Positions 1 to 8,379 of a DNA stretch of 64,000 bases are shown here, one piece after another. The stretch is from Paenibacillus cellulositrophicus. Its GTDB lineage: Bacteria; Bacillota; Bacilli; Paenibacillales; Paenibacillaceae. A program made the position numbers and the translations under genes. The stretch spans positions 744,001 through 808,000 of the forward strand of contig NZ_CP045295.1 in NCBI RefSeq assembly GCF_009363095.1, in the 5' to 3' direction. Within the stretch, counting starts at the first letter, position 1. The number at the start of each line of letters is the position of its first letter. The notes under the pieces were generated by a model. It had not been told where the DNA came from and ran no database searches. It worked only from the letters and a program-made list of their open reading frames with translations.

Positions 1-1
1 C

Positions 2-1918
2 ACCAACGAGCAAGGCGCCGGCCGCGTCGACCTGAAAAATTCTTCCGAGGCGGATGCCATCGTTAAAGTGGAAGAATCGCTTCCGGCTCAGCTTCAGGAC
101 GATACCCACCAAACCTCGTACTCCGGCAGCATTTCTTTCGGTCTGCAGGGTGCAGGAGCGGACGTCACCCGCAAGCTGACGGTGGAAAATATCGCGAATA
201 CGGATCAGTCCTATTCGATTGAGGTCAAATGGAATCATGGCGGAGGGCCAGTGTTGACACCGGCAGCGGAATCGGTAAGCCTGTCCGCAGGCCAATCGAC
301 TGCCGATCTGAACGTATCCCTGAACATTCCGGAAGGAACCGCAGATGGCCTGTATGACGGTCAGCTGATCTTTACACAAGCCGGAAACGGGCATGTCCTT
401 CATGTGCCGTTCAGCGTGTATGTCGGCGAAACATATAACCTGGCCGATATTTCGAACGTAGAACTCGATCCGATTTACCTGTCCAGCACCAAAGAAGGCA
501 AAGGCTCGACCCTTTATTATGCACTCAATAAAAAATTGGTGGATTATGAATTCGACATCTACCGTTTTGATGACGAAGGGAACGGCGAGTATGTAGGATA
601 TATCTACGACCGCGACTTCCAGAACAAACTGGATCCGTTCTACTATTCCTATGAATGGGACGGCAAAGTGGATATCGCCACCACACCAGGAAAGAAACGC
701 GTGTACCTGGATCCGGAAGGCGTCTACGGCATCGTTCCGGTAACGGTCGAGGAAGGCGACAAAACCGCCGAAGTGGTGACCGACTCGCTGTCGCAGTTCC
801 TGGTCGACAACACTGCACCGGATGCGTCGGTGCCGGATGAGCTTGTAGTCAATCCGGATAAGCCGAACGTCGGCGTGCTTCAAGGAACGATCAACGGAGA
901 TTTGCTGCTGGATTACTTCTATGACGGCACGAATCTGCAGGATCTGATCCATGTGAAGGCAGTCAATTCCGTAAAAGGCAAAGATAATGAATACCAGGGA
1001 ACCATCGATGAGTACGGTAATTACACCGTAGAAGTTCCGCTTGAGAACGGAACGAACAACATCGACCTGTATATTTCTGACGATGCCGGCAACGGAACAG
1101 CTAAAGCGGCCAAATCCTATAAGTATAAATACAAGCCGGAGGAGACCCCAAGCACAGACGTAGAATTGTCAGCCAAGCAAGGCAAGATCAAAACAGGTAA
1201 ACCCTTTAACGTTTCCGTTGAATTCAAAGGTAAACAAGCCGTGCAATTTATGACGGTTGAGGTAATTTACGATGCTAAATTAAAACTAAACAAGATTACA
1301 CCTTCTTCCAAGCAGGTTAAAATTCAAAATGATGTCACGGCAACCGATGCGAAAGCATCTTTGGCGAATACAGGCAAAAAACGGGCCGTGTTCGGCATTG
1401 AATTCAACAAACCAGTCAAGAGTGGTACCCTGGTGGATTTCTCCTTCACCGCTTCGGATGCAGGCACCTACGATTTTGAGATCAGCAGCGTCACGATGCT
1501 CGATTCAAATCAGCAGCCCGTCCTATCCGGAAAATTGACCGGTACCAGCGTAGAAGTCACCGGCGGCAAAAAACCTGGCAAAGGCTCCAATTCCGACGAT
1601 GCACAAAATCTTGATGACAACTTAACAACGGATGAGGATCAAAGCCCAGACCAGGCACAAAGCCCGGACGGTTCTCACAGCACGGATGGAACCCAGAGCC
1701 CTGATCAAAGTCCAGTTATGGATGATAACCAGCCAGCTTCACCAGAAACTGATCCTTCCCAGCAGCCGGATAACAGCCAGCAACCGGCTCAGTCGGGTGA
1801 TGGCGTACAACAGGGTTCAAGTCCTGCCGGTGAGGGCGCAAACACAGGAGCAACAAACCAAACGCCAGCAGCAGACAGCAATGCAGCAGCCGGTCCAGAT
1901 ACCAATACTGAAAGCTAA
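2..1918 (+). CDS. Subtilisin-like (S8) secreted protease, C-terminal part, with cohesin-like module (partial)
   Basis: The reading frame is open from base 2, so the 5' end lies outside the window. The first residues (TNEQGAGRVDL) match the GAGRVDL segment that closes the catalytic domain of S8 subtilases; the catalytic triad itself is not visible. After it come a beta-sandwich region of the kind that follows secreted subtilases (about residues 25-140), an Ig-like segment ending in DDAGNGT (about 295-375), a cohesin-like module (about 395-530, starting VELSAKQGKIKTGKPF), and a low-complexity tail rich in D, Q, S and P. No LPxTG sorting signal, SLH domain or terminal membrane helix is present, so the enzyme is probably released or held by partner proteins. 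A strong terminator follows. Confidence 0.8.
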   Translation, partial: TNEQGAGRVDLKNSSEADAIVKVEESLPAQLQDDTHQTSYSGSISFGLQGAGADVTRKLTVENIANTDQSYSIEVKWNHGGGPVLTPAAESVSLSAGQSTADLNVSLNIPEGTADGLYDGQLIFTQAGNGHVLHVPFSVYVGETYNLADISNVELDPIYLSSTKEGKGSTLYYALNKKLVDYEFDIYRFDDEGNGEYVGYIYDRDFQNKLDPFYYSYEWDGKVDIATTPGKKRVYLDPEGVYGIVPVTVEEGDKTAEVVTDSLSQFLVDNTAPDASVPDELVVNPDKPNVGVLQGTINGDLLLDYFYDGTNLQDLIHVKAVNSVKGKDNEYQGTIDEYGNYTVEVPLENGTNNIDLYISDDAGNGTAKAAKSYKYKYKPEETPSTDVELSAKQGKIKTGKPFNVSVEFKGKQAVQFMTVEVIYDAKLKLNKITPSSKQVKIQNDVTATDAKASLANTGKKRAVFGIEFNKPVKSGTLVDFSFTASDAGTYDFEISSVTMLDSNQQPVLSGKLTGTSVEVTGGKKPGKGSNSDDAQNLDDNLTTDEDQSPDQAQSPDGSHSTDGTQSPDQSPVMDDNQPASPETDPSQQPDNSQQPAQSGDGVQQGSSPAGEGANTGATNQTPAADSNAAAGPDTNTES

Positions 1919-1956
1919 GGAAACTAAAAATTCGAATAAGACTTGATTCGCTTTTG

Positions 1957-2009
1957 AAAAAGACACAGGCAGTTCTGGAGTAACTCTCCAAGACGCCTGT
2001 GTCTTTTTT
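1957..2009 (+). terminator. Rho-independent terminator of the S8 protease gene
   Basis: The arm AAGACACAGGC pairs with GCCTGTGTCTT, an inner TGGAG/CTCCA pair sits in the loop, and a T-run follows. It begins 38 bases after the stop codon. Confidence 0.85.
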
Positions 2010-2024
2010 GTAAAGGTTGATATT

Positions 2025-2380
2025 TTATTCTCCTCCGCCCCGAACCGTTCCCGCGATCAATCGACGCAAATCTTGTACCCGGTTCAGCGTCTCCGCCATC
2101 GAGTGGCTCAGCTTGTCGCATAAGGCGACCAGGTCCTCCAGACTGGACAGAAGCCTCCAGTTCTTTTCCAGCACCATTCCCTCCGCCTCGTAAGCCTTTA
2201 TGAAGTGCTGTTCGATCCACGAACCGTTCGCCTTATAACGCAGCATATTACCCAGATCCGCTTGCCGGTTCCAGGCAAAAGCTTCCTCCCAGCGAGGACG
2301 GCTGAAACAAAGTACCCCTCGGAACCTTTCTCCATCAGAATATTTAAGCCGTTATAATCGGAGTGCTCGAATACCCACAT
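2025..2380 (-). pseudogene. Aminoglycoside phosphotransferase family remnant (5' truncated, frameshifted)
   Basis: Two overlapping minus-strand frames together read like the C-terminal half of an APH/choline-kinase family enzyme. The first frame (from 2380) carries the catalytic-loop pattern HSDYNGLN (HxDxxxxN) and then GYFVSAVL; the second continues WEEAFAWNRQADLGNMLRY to a normal C-terminus at 2025. The frames join exactly where the family has VLDWE: the Asp codon reads GC instead of GAC (around 2292-2293), a one-base loss that removes the metal-binding Asp and shifts the frame. A stop codon directly precedes the first ATG and the N-terminal lobe is missing. The gene is therefore non-functional. 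The reconstruction is inference from the two frames; the motifs are visible. Confidence 0.75.
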
Positions 2381-2518
2381 TTACGCTTGATCTTTAAGTT
2401 AACATCATATAAATTATGGTTTTTCGCAGCTCCCTTTTTTCCAAATGATTTGCTGTTAAGTACGTTGTAATGGTGATATAGCTCGGATCATCTAGGGTCG
2501 GTGTTGTGACGATTTTTC

Positions 2519-2537
2519 TATTATGAATTTTTCATAT
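2519..2537. repeat. Copy 1 of a 19-bp dyad repeat (TATTRTGAATTTTTCAYAT)
   Basis: The sequence TATTATGAATTTTTCATAT contains arms TATGAA/TTCATA around TTT. Near-identical copies lie at 58285-58303 and 58525-58543, both in a gene-poor stretch. Here it sits in the AT-rich gap between the APH remnant and the amidohydrolase. Confidence 0.6.
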
Positions 2538-2638
2538 AGTGAGTTTTTGGAACAAAACAACTTTAATTTACTCAGTTTTAACCTAGCTGCAAAAGTAAAC
2601 CTCTTTCACCTTCAACGGCCGTGTTCCTTCCAACCAGG

Positions 2639-4231
2639 CTATCCGTATACGATCGTTTCATCGACAACCGTCATCCGAACCTTATTTTCCAAAAAGGATT
2701 CCGGCGGTTCGCCGAACGGGTCCCGTTCCAAAACGGTAAAATCAGCGGCGTATCCCGGCTGAATCCGTCCCCGGTCCAGTTCATGCCCTGCTGCATAGGC
2801 ACTGCCTGTCGTATACAGCGAGATCGCTTCATACAAGCTGAGCCGCTCATCGGAACCATAGACGGTCCTCTGATCGTCCCCCGGTTTCATACGGGTTACG
2901 GCAGCGTATATGCCAAGAAGAGGCGAGACGCTTTCGATCGGCGAATCCGATCCGCCGGCACAAGGAATCCCGCTGCGAAGCAGTGTCTGCCAAGCGTATA
3001 CATGCAGCCCCTTCGCATCGCCGACCCGGTCCAGCACCCACGGAAAATCAGAGGTGACAAAGCTCGGCTGAATGTCGACGATAACAGGCAGCTCCTTCAG
3101 CTGCGCCAGCAGCTCATCCCGCAAAATCTGCCCGTGAATCAGCCGGTCCCTCCTGCCTGCCGGGCATGGATGTGCGGCCAATGCGTGCAGCACCTTCTCA
3201 GCGGCCCCGTCGCCAATGGAATGCGCAGCTGCCGCAAGCCCAGCGCTCCTTGCCTTGGCCACCAGCCGGTCCAGCTCCTCATCCGAATGGACGGCGACGC
3301 CGCTCGTGGTTGGATCATCTGCGTAGGGGCGGCTGAGCAAGGCCGTTCTTCCGCCCAGGGATCCGTCCGCAAACAGCTTCATCGCTCCGTATTCGAGGAA
3401 CTCGGATTCGGGCACAAGCCGCCTTCCTTCCTCGAGCCATTCATCGAGCGCAAGATGGTGGATCAGAAGATGCGTTCTGAATTTCTTTTGCCCCTCCATA
3501 ATGACCTTTTGGAACGCTTGCAGCGTTCGGGTACAGCCGCCATAGTAGCACAGATCTTCCGTATGGCAGCCGGTGATCCCCTGTCTCCAGCAGTCCTCAA
3601 TGGCCATCGTCAGTGCAGTCTCCAGGTAGCTCTGAGTCACGCCGGGCATCCGATGCAGGATCAGATCCTGGGCCTGCTCCTTAAAAATACCGTCTAGGCA
3701 TCCGTCACTGCCTTTTCCCGCGACTCCGCCGCTTGGCACCTCTGTGTTTTCATTAACGCCAGTCTCCTGTAGGGTCATTGTATTGACGGTCAGCACGTGC
3801 CGGCAGACCCGCCGCAGCATCACGGGATGATTCGGAGCGGCCCGGTCCAGCTCCACTCTTGTCGGGAGGAGCGCTTCCTCCCACTCATTCTCGTTCCATC
3901 CTTCCCCGATGATCCACGTGCCTGGCGGAAGGCGCCGGGCTTGTCCAGCAATCTTGTCCAGCAGCTCGCCCCGGTGCTTCAGACCGGAAAGCTGCAGCTT
4001 GAGAAAGGTCTCTCCGTGGCCGATCAGGTGAATATGACTGTCTACAAAACCAGGGAACATGGTGCCCCCGCCAAGATCGATCACCTCGTCGATCCGGCCG
4101 TGAAATCTCTCTTTCAGTTCCCGCGTATCGCCTGCATTAATGATGCGGCCTCCTTCGGTTATTACCGCTTCAACCGTCTTATGTTCCTGTTCCATCGTGT
4201 AGATGGTTCCGTTCGTCCAGCACTTGGCCAT
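2639..4231 (-). CDS. YtcJ-like metal-dependent amidohydrolase
   Basis: A 530-residue protein of the amidohydrolase superfamily, YtcJ-like (amidohydrolase family 3) group. The N-terminal beta-sandwich (MAKCWTNGTIYTM) runs into the metal-binding strand PGFVDSHIHLIGHG (HxH). A middle region, FADGSLGGRTALL, is typical of the group; later come AHSIGDGAAEKV and GGSDSPIESVSPLLGIYAA, which hold the His and Asp ligands. The end of the TIM barrel and the returning beta-sandwich (AADFTVLERDP) are present, so it looks complete. The start is supported by GAGGAGGGAGCGTC before ATG. It is transcribed alone. The substrate cannot be deduced; members hydrolyse amides, formamides or carbamates. Confidence 0.85.
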   Translation of the reverse strand: MAKCWTNGTIYTMEQEHKTVEAVITEGGRIINAGDTRELKERFHGRIDEVIDLGGGTMFPGFVDSHIHLIGHGETFLKLQLSGLKHRGELLDKIAGQARRLPPGTWIIGEGWNENEWEEALLPTRVELDRAAPNHPVMLRRVCRHVLTVNTMTLQETGVNENTEVPSGGVAGKGSDGCLDGIFKEQAQDLILHRMPGVTQSYLETALTMAIEDCWRQGITGCHTEDLCYYGGCTRTLQAFQKVIMEGQKKFRTHLLIHHLALDEWLEEGRRLVPESEFLEYGAMKLFADGSLGGRTALLSRPYADDPTTSGVAVHSDEELDRLVAKARSAGLAAAAHSIGDGAAEKVLHALAAHPCPAGRRDRLIHGQILRDELLAQLKELPVIVDIQPSFVTSDFPWVLDRVGDAKGLHVYAWQTLLRSGIPCAGGSDSPIESVSPLLGIYAAVTRMKPGDDQRTVYGSDERLSLYEAISLYTTGSAYAAGHELDRGRIQPGYAADFTVLERDPFGEPPESFLENKVRMTVVDETIVYG

Positions 4232-4296
4232 GACGCTCCCTCCTCTATCGCTTCATTCCTCAATCATCGATAAGTTTGACTGCTACAAGAATAGCA

Positions 4297-4331
4297 CAAA
4301 AAAAGCAGCCGGTCCCTTGACCGCTGCTGCC
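4297..4331 (-). terminator. Rho-independent terminator downstream of the mraY-like gene
   Basis: Read on the minus strand, GCAGCGGTC pairs with GACCGGCTGC (one bulge) and is followed by a T7 run, just after the stop codon of the gene that ends at 4353. Confidence 0.75.
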
Positions 4332-4352
4332 TCGTATCCATTAATCTATCGC

Positions 4353-5306
4353 TCAATGCATCACGTATTTCCAGATCAGCCAGCATATCAGCACACAAAT
4401 CCACGAAATAAAACCGAAGATCGTAACAATTTTGTTTTCGCTCCATCCATATTTCAGACTGAAATGGAAATGGATCGGGGTCATTCGAAATAACCGCAGC
4501 TTCGTCTTTTTGTAATACCATACCTGCAAAATGACCGACAACTGCTCCGCAAGATAGATAAAAAACAGGATCGGTATCAATATTTCAACCTTTTCAATAA
4601 CGGCCAAAATGGAAAGCGACCCTCCGATTGCCATCGATCCCGTATCCCCCATAAACGCCCTTGCCGGATAGATGTTGTAAAGAAATAGTCCAAGCAAACA
4701 GCCGATCATCACCAGCGAAAATGTCTGCACCTCAGGTTTGTCCGAAATCAAAAAGAAGAAAAAATACGTCGGAATCGCCACATTGATCAGCAGTCCGTCC
4801 AATCCATCCGTAAAGTTGATTGCATTCGCAGAACCTACCACAAACAGCAATATGATGGCCACATATACGTAAACTGGCAGCTGCAGATGGTATCCTTGAA
4901 ACAGCGCGATATCACTCGTTACGCCAAACGAATGGAGCAATACATACAACATGATTCCCGTAAAAGCAAATTGAAGCACCAGCTTCGTACGGCCGGAAAT
5001 GCCGGCCGGGTCTTGCCAGAAGGCCTTTTTGAAGTCATCGAGAAAGCCAACCGAGCTGAACAACAGAAACGTAGCGCATAGGAGCAGCATAAGGGATGCC
5101 GGTTGTGATTGCAGCGAAATCGCTACCCCGATCAGCAGGATTAATCCGGCCATCAGCGGCGTACCGCGTTTGGCTTGATGATCTGCCGGAAGCTCGGCGC
5201 GGATCGGCTGCGTCAGCTTCAACCTGCGCAAGGTCCAAATCAGCAATGGCGTCAGTACGGCAACCAGAAGGAAAGACAAGCCGGAAACAGCCATAATTCC
5301 ATACAT
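4353..5306 (-). CDS. Solitary MraY/WecA-family phospho-sugar transferase (MraY paralog)
   Basis: A 317-residue polytopic membrane protein of the family that moves a phospho-sugar from a UDP-sugar to undecaprenyl phosphate. Visible motifs in order: KRGTPLMAG (MraY signature), VGFLDDFKK (the Asp-Asp pair), NFTDGLDGLL, FMGDTGSMAIGG (metal-binding Asp) and PIHFHFSLKYGW near the end. Length fits MraY (about 320). The last motif is HFHFSL, whereas canonical MraY has an HHHFEL-type sequence. The gene stands outside any division and cell wall cluster, so it is probably a second copy, perhaps for sporulation peptidoglycan or a teichuronic or teichoic polymer. RBS AGAAGGGG precedes ATG. Confidence 0.85.
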   Translation of the reverse strand: MYGIMAVSGLSFLLVAVLTPLLIWTLRRLKLTQPIRAELPADHQAKRGTPLMAGLILLIGVAISLQSQPASLMLLLCATFLLFSSVGFLDDFKKAFWQDPAGISGRTKLVLQFAFTGIMLYVLLHSFGVTSDIALFQGYHLQLPVYVYVAIILLFVVGSANAINFTDGLDGLLINVAIPTYFFFFLISDKPEVQTFSLVMIGCLLGLFLYNIYPARAFMGDTGSMAIGGSLSILAVIEKVEILIPILFFIYLAEQLSVILQVWYYKKTKLRLFRMTPIHFHFSLKYGWSENKIVTIFGFISWICVLICWLIWKYVMH

Positions 5307-5457
5307 ATGACGAACCCCTTCTCATTGAAAAATATGGTTTCCTTACATTATAAATAATTCGGATATGTAGACAAACATTCCCCGAAGTCAAAATCTCTTC
5401 GGATCATCTTGCTTGTGCAAGCCATCTATGAAAAATATGTACCTTCAACCTCACCAG

Positions 5458-6813
5458 TTACTTCCCAGGAGCAGCTTCCTCTTTTTTTGTATACAGCGGC
5501 AATGTAATAATAAAAGTGGTCCCTTCGCCTTCCTTGCTTTCAATCGAAATATGTCCGTTCATTTCGCGTATGATATTGAAAGTTACCATGGTTCCCAGCC
5601 CCGTGCCTTTTAATTTGGTGGAGTAATATGGGGATCCCAGCCTTTTGACCTGCTCTTTTGTCATGCCTACGCCTGTATCCGAGATATAGATTCTGGCCTT
5701 ATTGTCGCTTTCGTCCACAAAGTATTTAATCGTTAATGTACCGCCGTCCGGCATCGCTTCAACCGCATTTTTGCACAAATTAATGACAGCTTGCCGTAAC
5801 TTGGATTTGTCTCCATAAATGGTACCGGAGGAATGAAATTCGGTGACCATCTTCACATTTTGTAAATTAGCATAGGAGCTCAGCACATGGGAGGTTTCCA
5901 AAAACTCTTCGTTCAGTGAAATCGATTCCAGTTTCTGGGTTTGAGGTTTGGCTAATGACAAGTAATCGGAAATGATCGATCCCGCCCGATCCAATTCCAC
6001 TAGGGTAATGAGGGAAAATTCCTTACGCTTCTGATCCGTCAAGGACGGCTCACCCAATAGTTGAACAAATCCCCGCACAGTGGTGAGCGGATTTCGCACT
6101 TCGTGAGCAACCGATGCGGCGATTTCGCTGACGACCTTCAGCTTCTCGGCTTCGATCATCCCTTCTTGAATCTTGACGTCACGACGGACCGTTTCTAATA
6201 TGTACACCAAAATGAGAGACATCACACACTGCATCAGAACGATTGGTAAGGAAGGCACAAATGAATCCAGGAAGTACGATGGGCTGCCATTAAGCAAATA
6301 ATAAATATTTAAGACGGTAATGCGTAAAAACAAGCAAAGACCAAACACGATCAGCATCCGCTTCAATAAGCTCGCACGGTTAAATACTGGAATCGCCAGG
6401 CAAACCAGCACCAGTGTCGGCGCTAGAGACAGCGCATAATAAACAATATGAATATCACCCAACACTTGCCGATATATAATTGCACTGGCGAATAACAGTA
6501 ATGCACTATACAACCCGCCGTATAAAGATCCCGCCACAAGCGGTATTCCCCGCAAATCCAAAACCGTGTTAAACACTTTGACAGGGAACGACATCGTGAT
6601 GATCAAAGGTACAAGAAACAGCAGGAAATAGAGCACGGTTTTTTTCGATTTACACACAAAACGATAGAACATGATAGGCAGTAATATGATGAAAACATTG
6701 AGTATTAGGTTGGATTCGATATGCATCCCCTGTAGCCCCTTCGTTTGTAGTAAATAAGCATTCTCGGGGCCCAGGATAAATTCCTTCTCATTAAATTGTA
6801 AATTTTTCCGCAT
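5458..6813 (-). CDS. Membrane sensor histidine kinase, KinB-like
   Basis: The N-terminal half carries about six hydrophobic helices (the KinB/LytS-type membrane sensor layout), with no large extracellular domain. It is followed by HisKA with the phospho-acceptor in ASVAHEVRNPLTTVRGF and by an ATPase domain with N-box NLCKNAVEAM, G1 DTGVGM and G2 GTGLGTMVTF. No response regulator is adjacent, which is usual for phosphorelay (Spo0F-directed) kinases. The ATG at 6813 lies 13 bases past the stop of the preceding gene but has a poor RBS; an internal ATG at 6723 (MHIESNLILN), right before the first helix and preceded by AAGGGG, is a good alternative start. Probably cotranscribed with the upstream HTH gene. 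Confidence 0.85.
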   Translation of the reverse strand: MRKNLQFNEKEFILGPENAYLLQTKGLQGMHIESNLILNVFIILLPIMFYRFVCKSKKTVLYFLLFLVPLIITMSFPVKVFNTVLDLRGIPLVAGSLYGGLYSALLLFASAIIYRQVLGDIHIVYYALSLAPTLVLVCLAIPVFNRASLLKRMLIVFGLCLFLRITVLNIYYLLNGSPSYFLDSFVPSLPIVLMQCVMSLILVYILETVRRDVKIQEGMIEAEKLKVVSEIAASVAHEVRNPLTTVRGFVQLLGEPSLTDQKRKEFSLITLVELDRAGSIISDYLSLAKPQTQKLESISLNEEFLETSHVLSSYANLQNVKMVTEFHSSGTIYGDKSKLRQAVINLCKNAVEAMPDGGTLTIKYFVDESDNKARIYISDTGVGMTKEQVKRLGSPYYSTKLKGTGLGTMVTFNIIREMNGHISIESKEGEGTTFIITLPLYTKKEEAAPGK

Positions 6814-6825
6814 CCGCGTTCATCA

Positions 6826-7524
6826 TTATGCATGATCTATAAAAAACAGCACGTGACCATAGTGCTTCATGAACCTTTTATAATCCGCCGATTCCTTTAA
6901 GACAATGATCGTGGAATAAGCATTTACTTTGCGCCGTTTTAGTCTGGAGAACAGTCCTTTCTGTTCGATACAGTTAAATTTGCCCCTTTCATATTCAATA
7001 AGAAGAGGCGGAAGATCCGCAGCGTGATCATCCGCTTCAGCCAAATTATCTGCCTCTAGCTTTATTCCATCCATCTGGATCAGCCGTAATGGAAACTTGA
7101 CGACGCCAAAATAATGATTCTTCTCTCCTGAATAATCATGCTGAGCCGAAGCCACCTGCTTCGTCAGCATCAGGTAGCACTGAATCCATTCTTCCAGCAG
7201 CCCGTTATTCGCATATTGTACAGCCGAGCGTACCGTCGGAGCATAAGTGATATGCCTGTCATGTTTCTTCGAATAAATGATTTTCTTTATGGAATCCAGG
7301 GATAAGAAGTACTCGTCCGCAAGCTCCGAAACCGTCATCCCATTGGCATATTTGTTGCGGATCATCACATTTCGCCTCTGCAGGCGATCCCGGTAGCCGG
7401 ACGTTTCTCCCCATCCTTTTTTCTCCTTACCCTTCGGAATATACAGCAGTTTCCCGGCGGCGTATTTCTGGATTTCTTTCAGCAGCTCCTCAGGTAGGAC
7501 CTCGCCGGCATTTTCATATTTCAT
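6826..7524 (-). CDS. CD3324-family HTH protein with an extended C-terminal domain
   Basis: The first ~85 residues match the small CD3324-type regulators of Firmicutes: MKYENAGEVLPEELLKEIQ, LLYIPKG, WGETSGYRDRLQRRN and a Mor-like helix-turn-helix NGMTVSELADEYFLSLDSIKKIIY. Those proteins normally end there. This one continues for about 145 residues, including FGVVKFPLRLIQMDG, LPPLLIEYERGKFN and a lysine/arginine-rich FSRLKRRKVNAYSTIIV, which I do not recognise. I chose ATG 7524 because AAAGGATG stands 6 bases ahead and the longer frame would overlap the upstream gene. It lies 11 bases after the phosphotransferase-like gene and 12 before the kinase, so the three probably form one operon. Confidence 0.7.
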   Translation of the reverse strand: MKYENAGEVLPEELLKEIQKYAAGKLLYIPKGKEKKGWGETSGYRDRLQRRNVMIRNKYANGMTVSELADEYFLSLDSIKKIIYSKKHDRHITYAPTVRSAVQYANNGLLEEWIQCYLMLTKQVASAQHDYSGEKNHYFGVVKFPLRLIQMDGIKLEADNLAEADDHAADLPPLLIEYERGKFNCIEQKGLFSRLKRRKVNAYSTIIVLKESADYKRFMKHYGHVLFFIDHA

Positions 7525-7535
7525 ACGATCATCCT

Positions 7536-8240
7536 TTATAAAGCGTAAATTCGATCCTTCAGTTCGCTGATGGATTTCATGATGGACATGCACGATTCCT
7601 CGTCATCGATCGACGCATGCCACCGCAAAACATCGATTCCCTTATAATACGCCATACATAAAAATCTTTCTTTAAAATCCGGGATGACGATGTTTCGTTT
7701 TCCGCAATATTCGAATAACAATTCAGGAATGTTCAAATAGGGCTTATTTAAGTCCATAATGGCAAAATCCAGAAGGAAGTCGCATATGCCGGACCGGCTC
7801 CAGTCAGGAAAACCAACCTGCGTTTTTCCATCGGTGATCATAATTTCAAAAAACGTATTGTTGTTCACTAAATAACGTCTGCCTTCACAATACTCGATTC
7901 TGGCTTCCATCTCCACCAAGTATTTCTCGACAAATTCACGATCCAGAAGCGTTGTATCATAGAGCTCCTTCCAATGATACCAATATCCTTCTTTATCATC
8001 CGCGAATGTGTCTACGAGAAACTCCCTGCAGGTGCTGTACTCCGTTTTACAATTCTCATTGAACTCACCGTAGCCTTCGACGCCCGTTATATCTGATGCG
8101 CTGATTTTTAAGATGCTGTCAAAAAACAATTCGTAAACTTTGGCAAATTTCTGCGGATTTAACGCATCGGCGAGAAATCCGTTTGGTGTCATGCTCACCT
8201 GTTCGGAAAGCATGGACTTAATGATATGATCTTTACTCAT
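7536..8240 (-). CDS. Phosphotransferase (APH)-family-like protein with degenerate catalytic motifs
   Basis: A 234-residue protein whose C-terminal half follows the hygromycin/aminoglycoside phosphotransferase pattern: GFPDWSRSGICDFLLDFAIMDL parallels the family's G-V-I-D-W...GD-x-L-Y-D-x-A-x-L-D. Aligned by eye, the position of the catalytic loop HGDxxxxN reads NNNTFFEI, so the general-base Asp and the metal-binding Asn are both replaced. The N-terminal lobe is also short compared with about 300 residues for active enzymes. It may therefore be a pseudokinase that binds a ligand and signals to the adjacent HTH protein or kinase. RBS AAAGGGG is well placed. Family assignment is tentative. Confidence 0.55.
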   Translation of the reverse strand: MSKDHIIKSMLSEQVSMTPNGFLADALNPQKFAKVYELFFDSILKISASDITGVEGYGEFNENCKTEYSTCREFLVDTFADDKEGYWYHWKELYDTTLLDREFVEKYLVEMEARIEYCEGRRYLVNNNTFFEIMITDGKTQVGFPDWSRSGICDFLLDFAIMDLNKPYLNIPELLFEYCGKRNIVIPDFKERFLCMAYYKGIDVLRWHASIDDEESCMSIMKSISELKDRIYAL

Positions 8241-8379
8241 GTGCAGATCCCCTTTACATACACAAATGATTGATGGTCAGTATCAGCTGCGCGCCCCTGA
8301 ACTGTCGTCATCATACCACTTGATCATGTAACGGATATAGGCAATGAATAGGTTAAGTCAACTTTACCCTCGAATGAGG

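Noticed and set aside
2621..3697. 358-codon plus-strand frame
   Set aside because: It lies antisense to the YtcJ-like amidohydrolase, has no family motifs and shows the low-information composition of a shadow frame.
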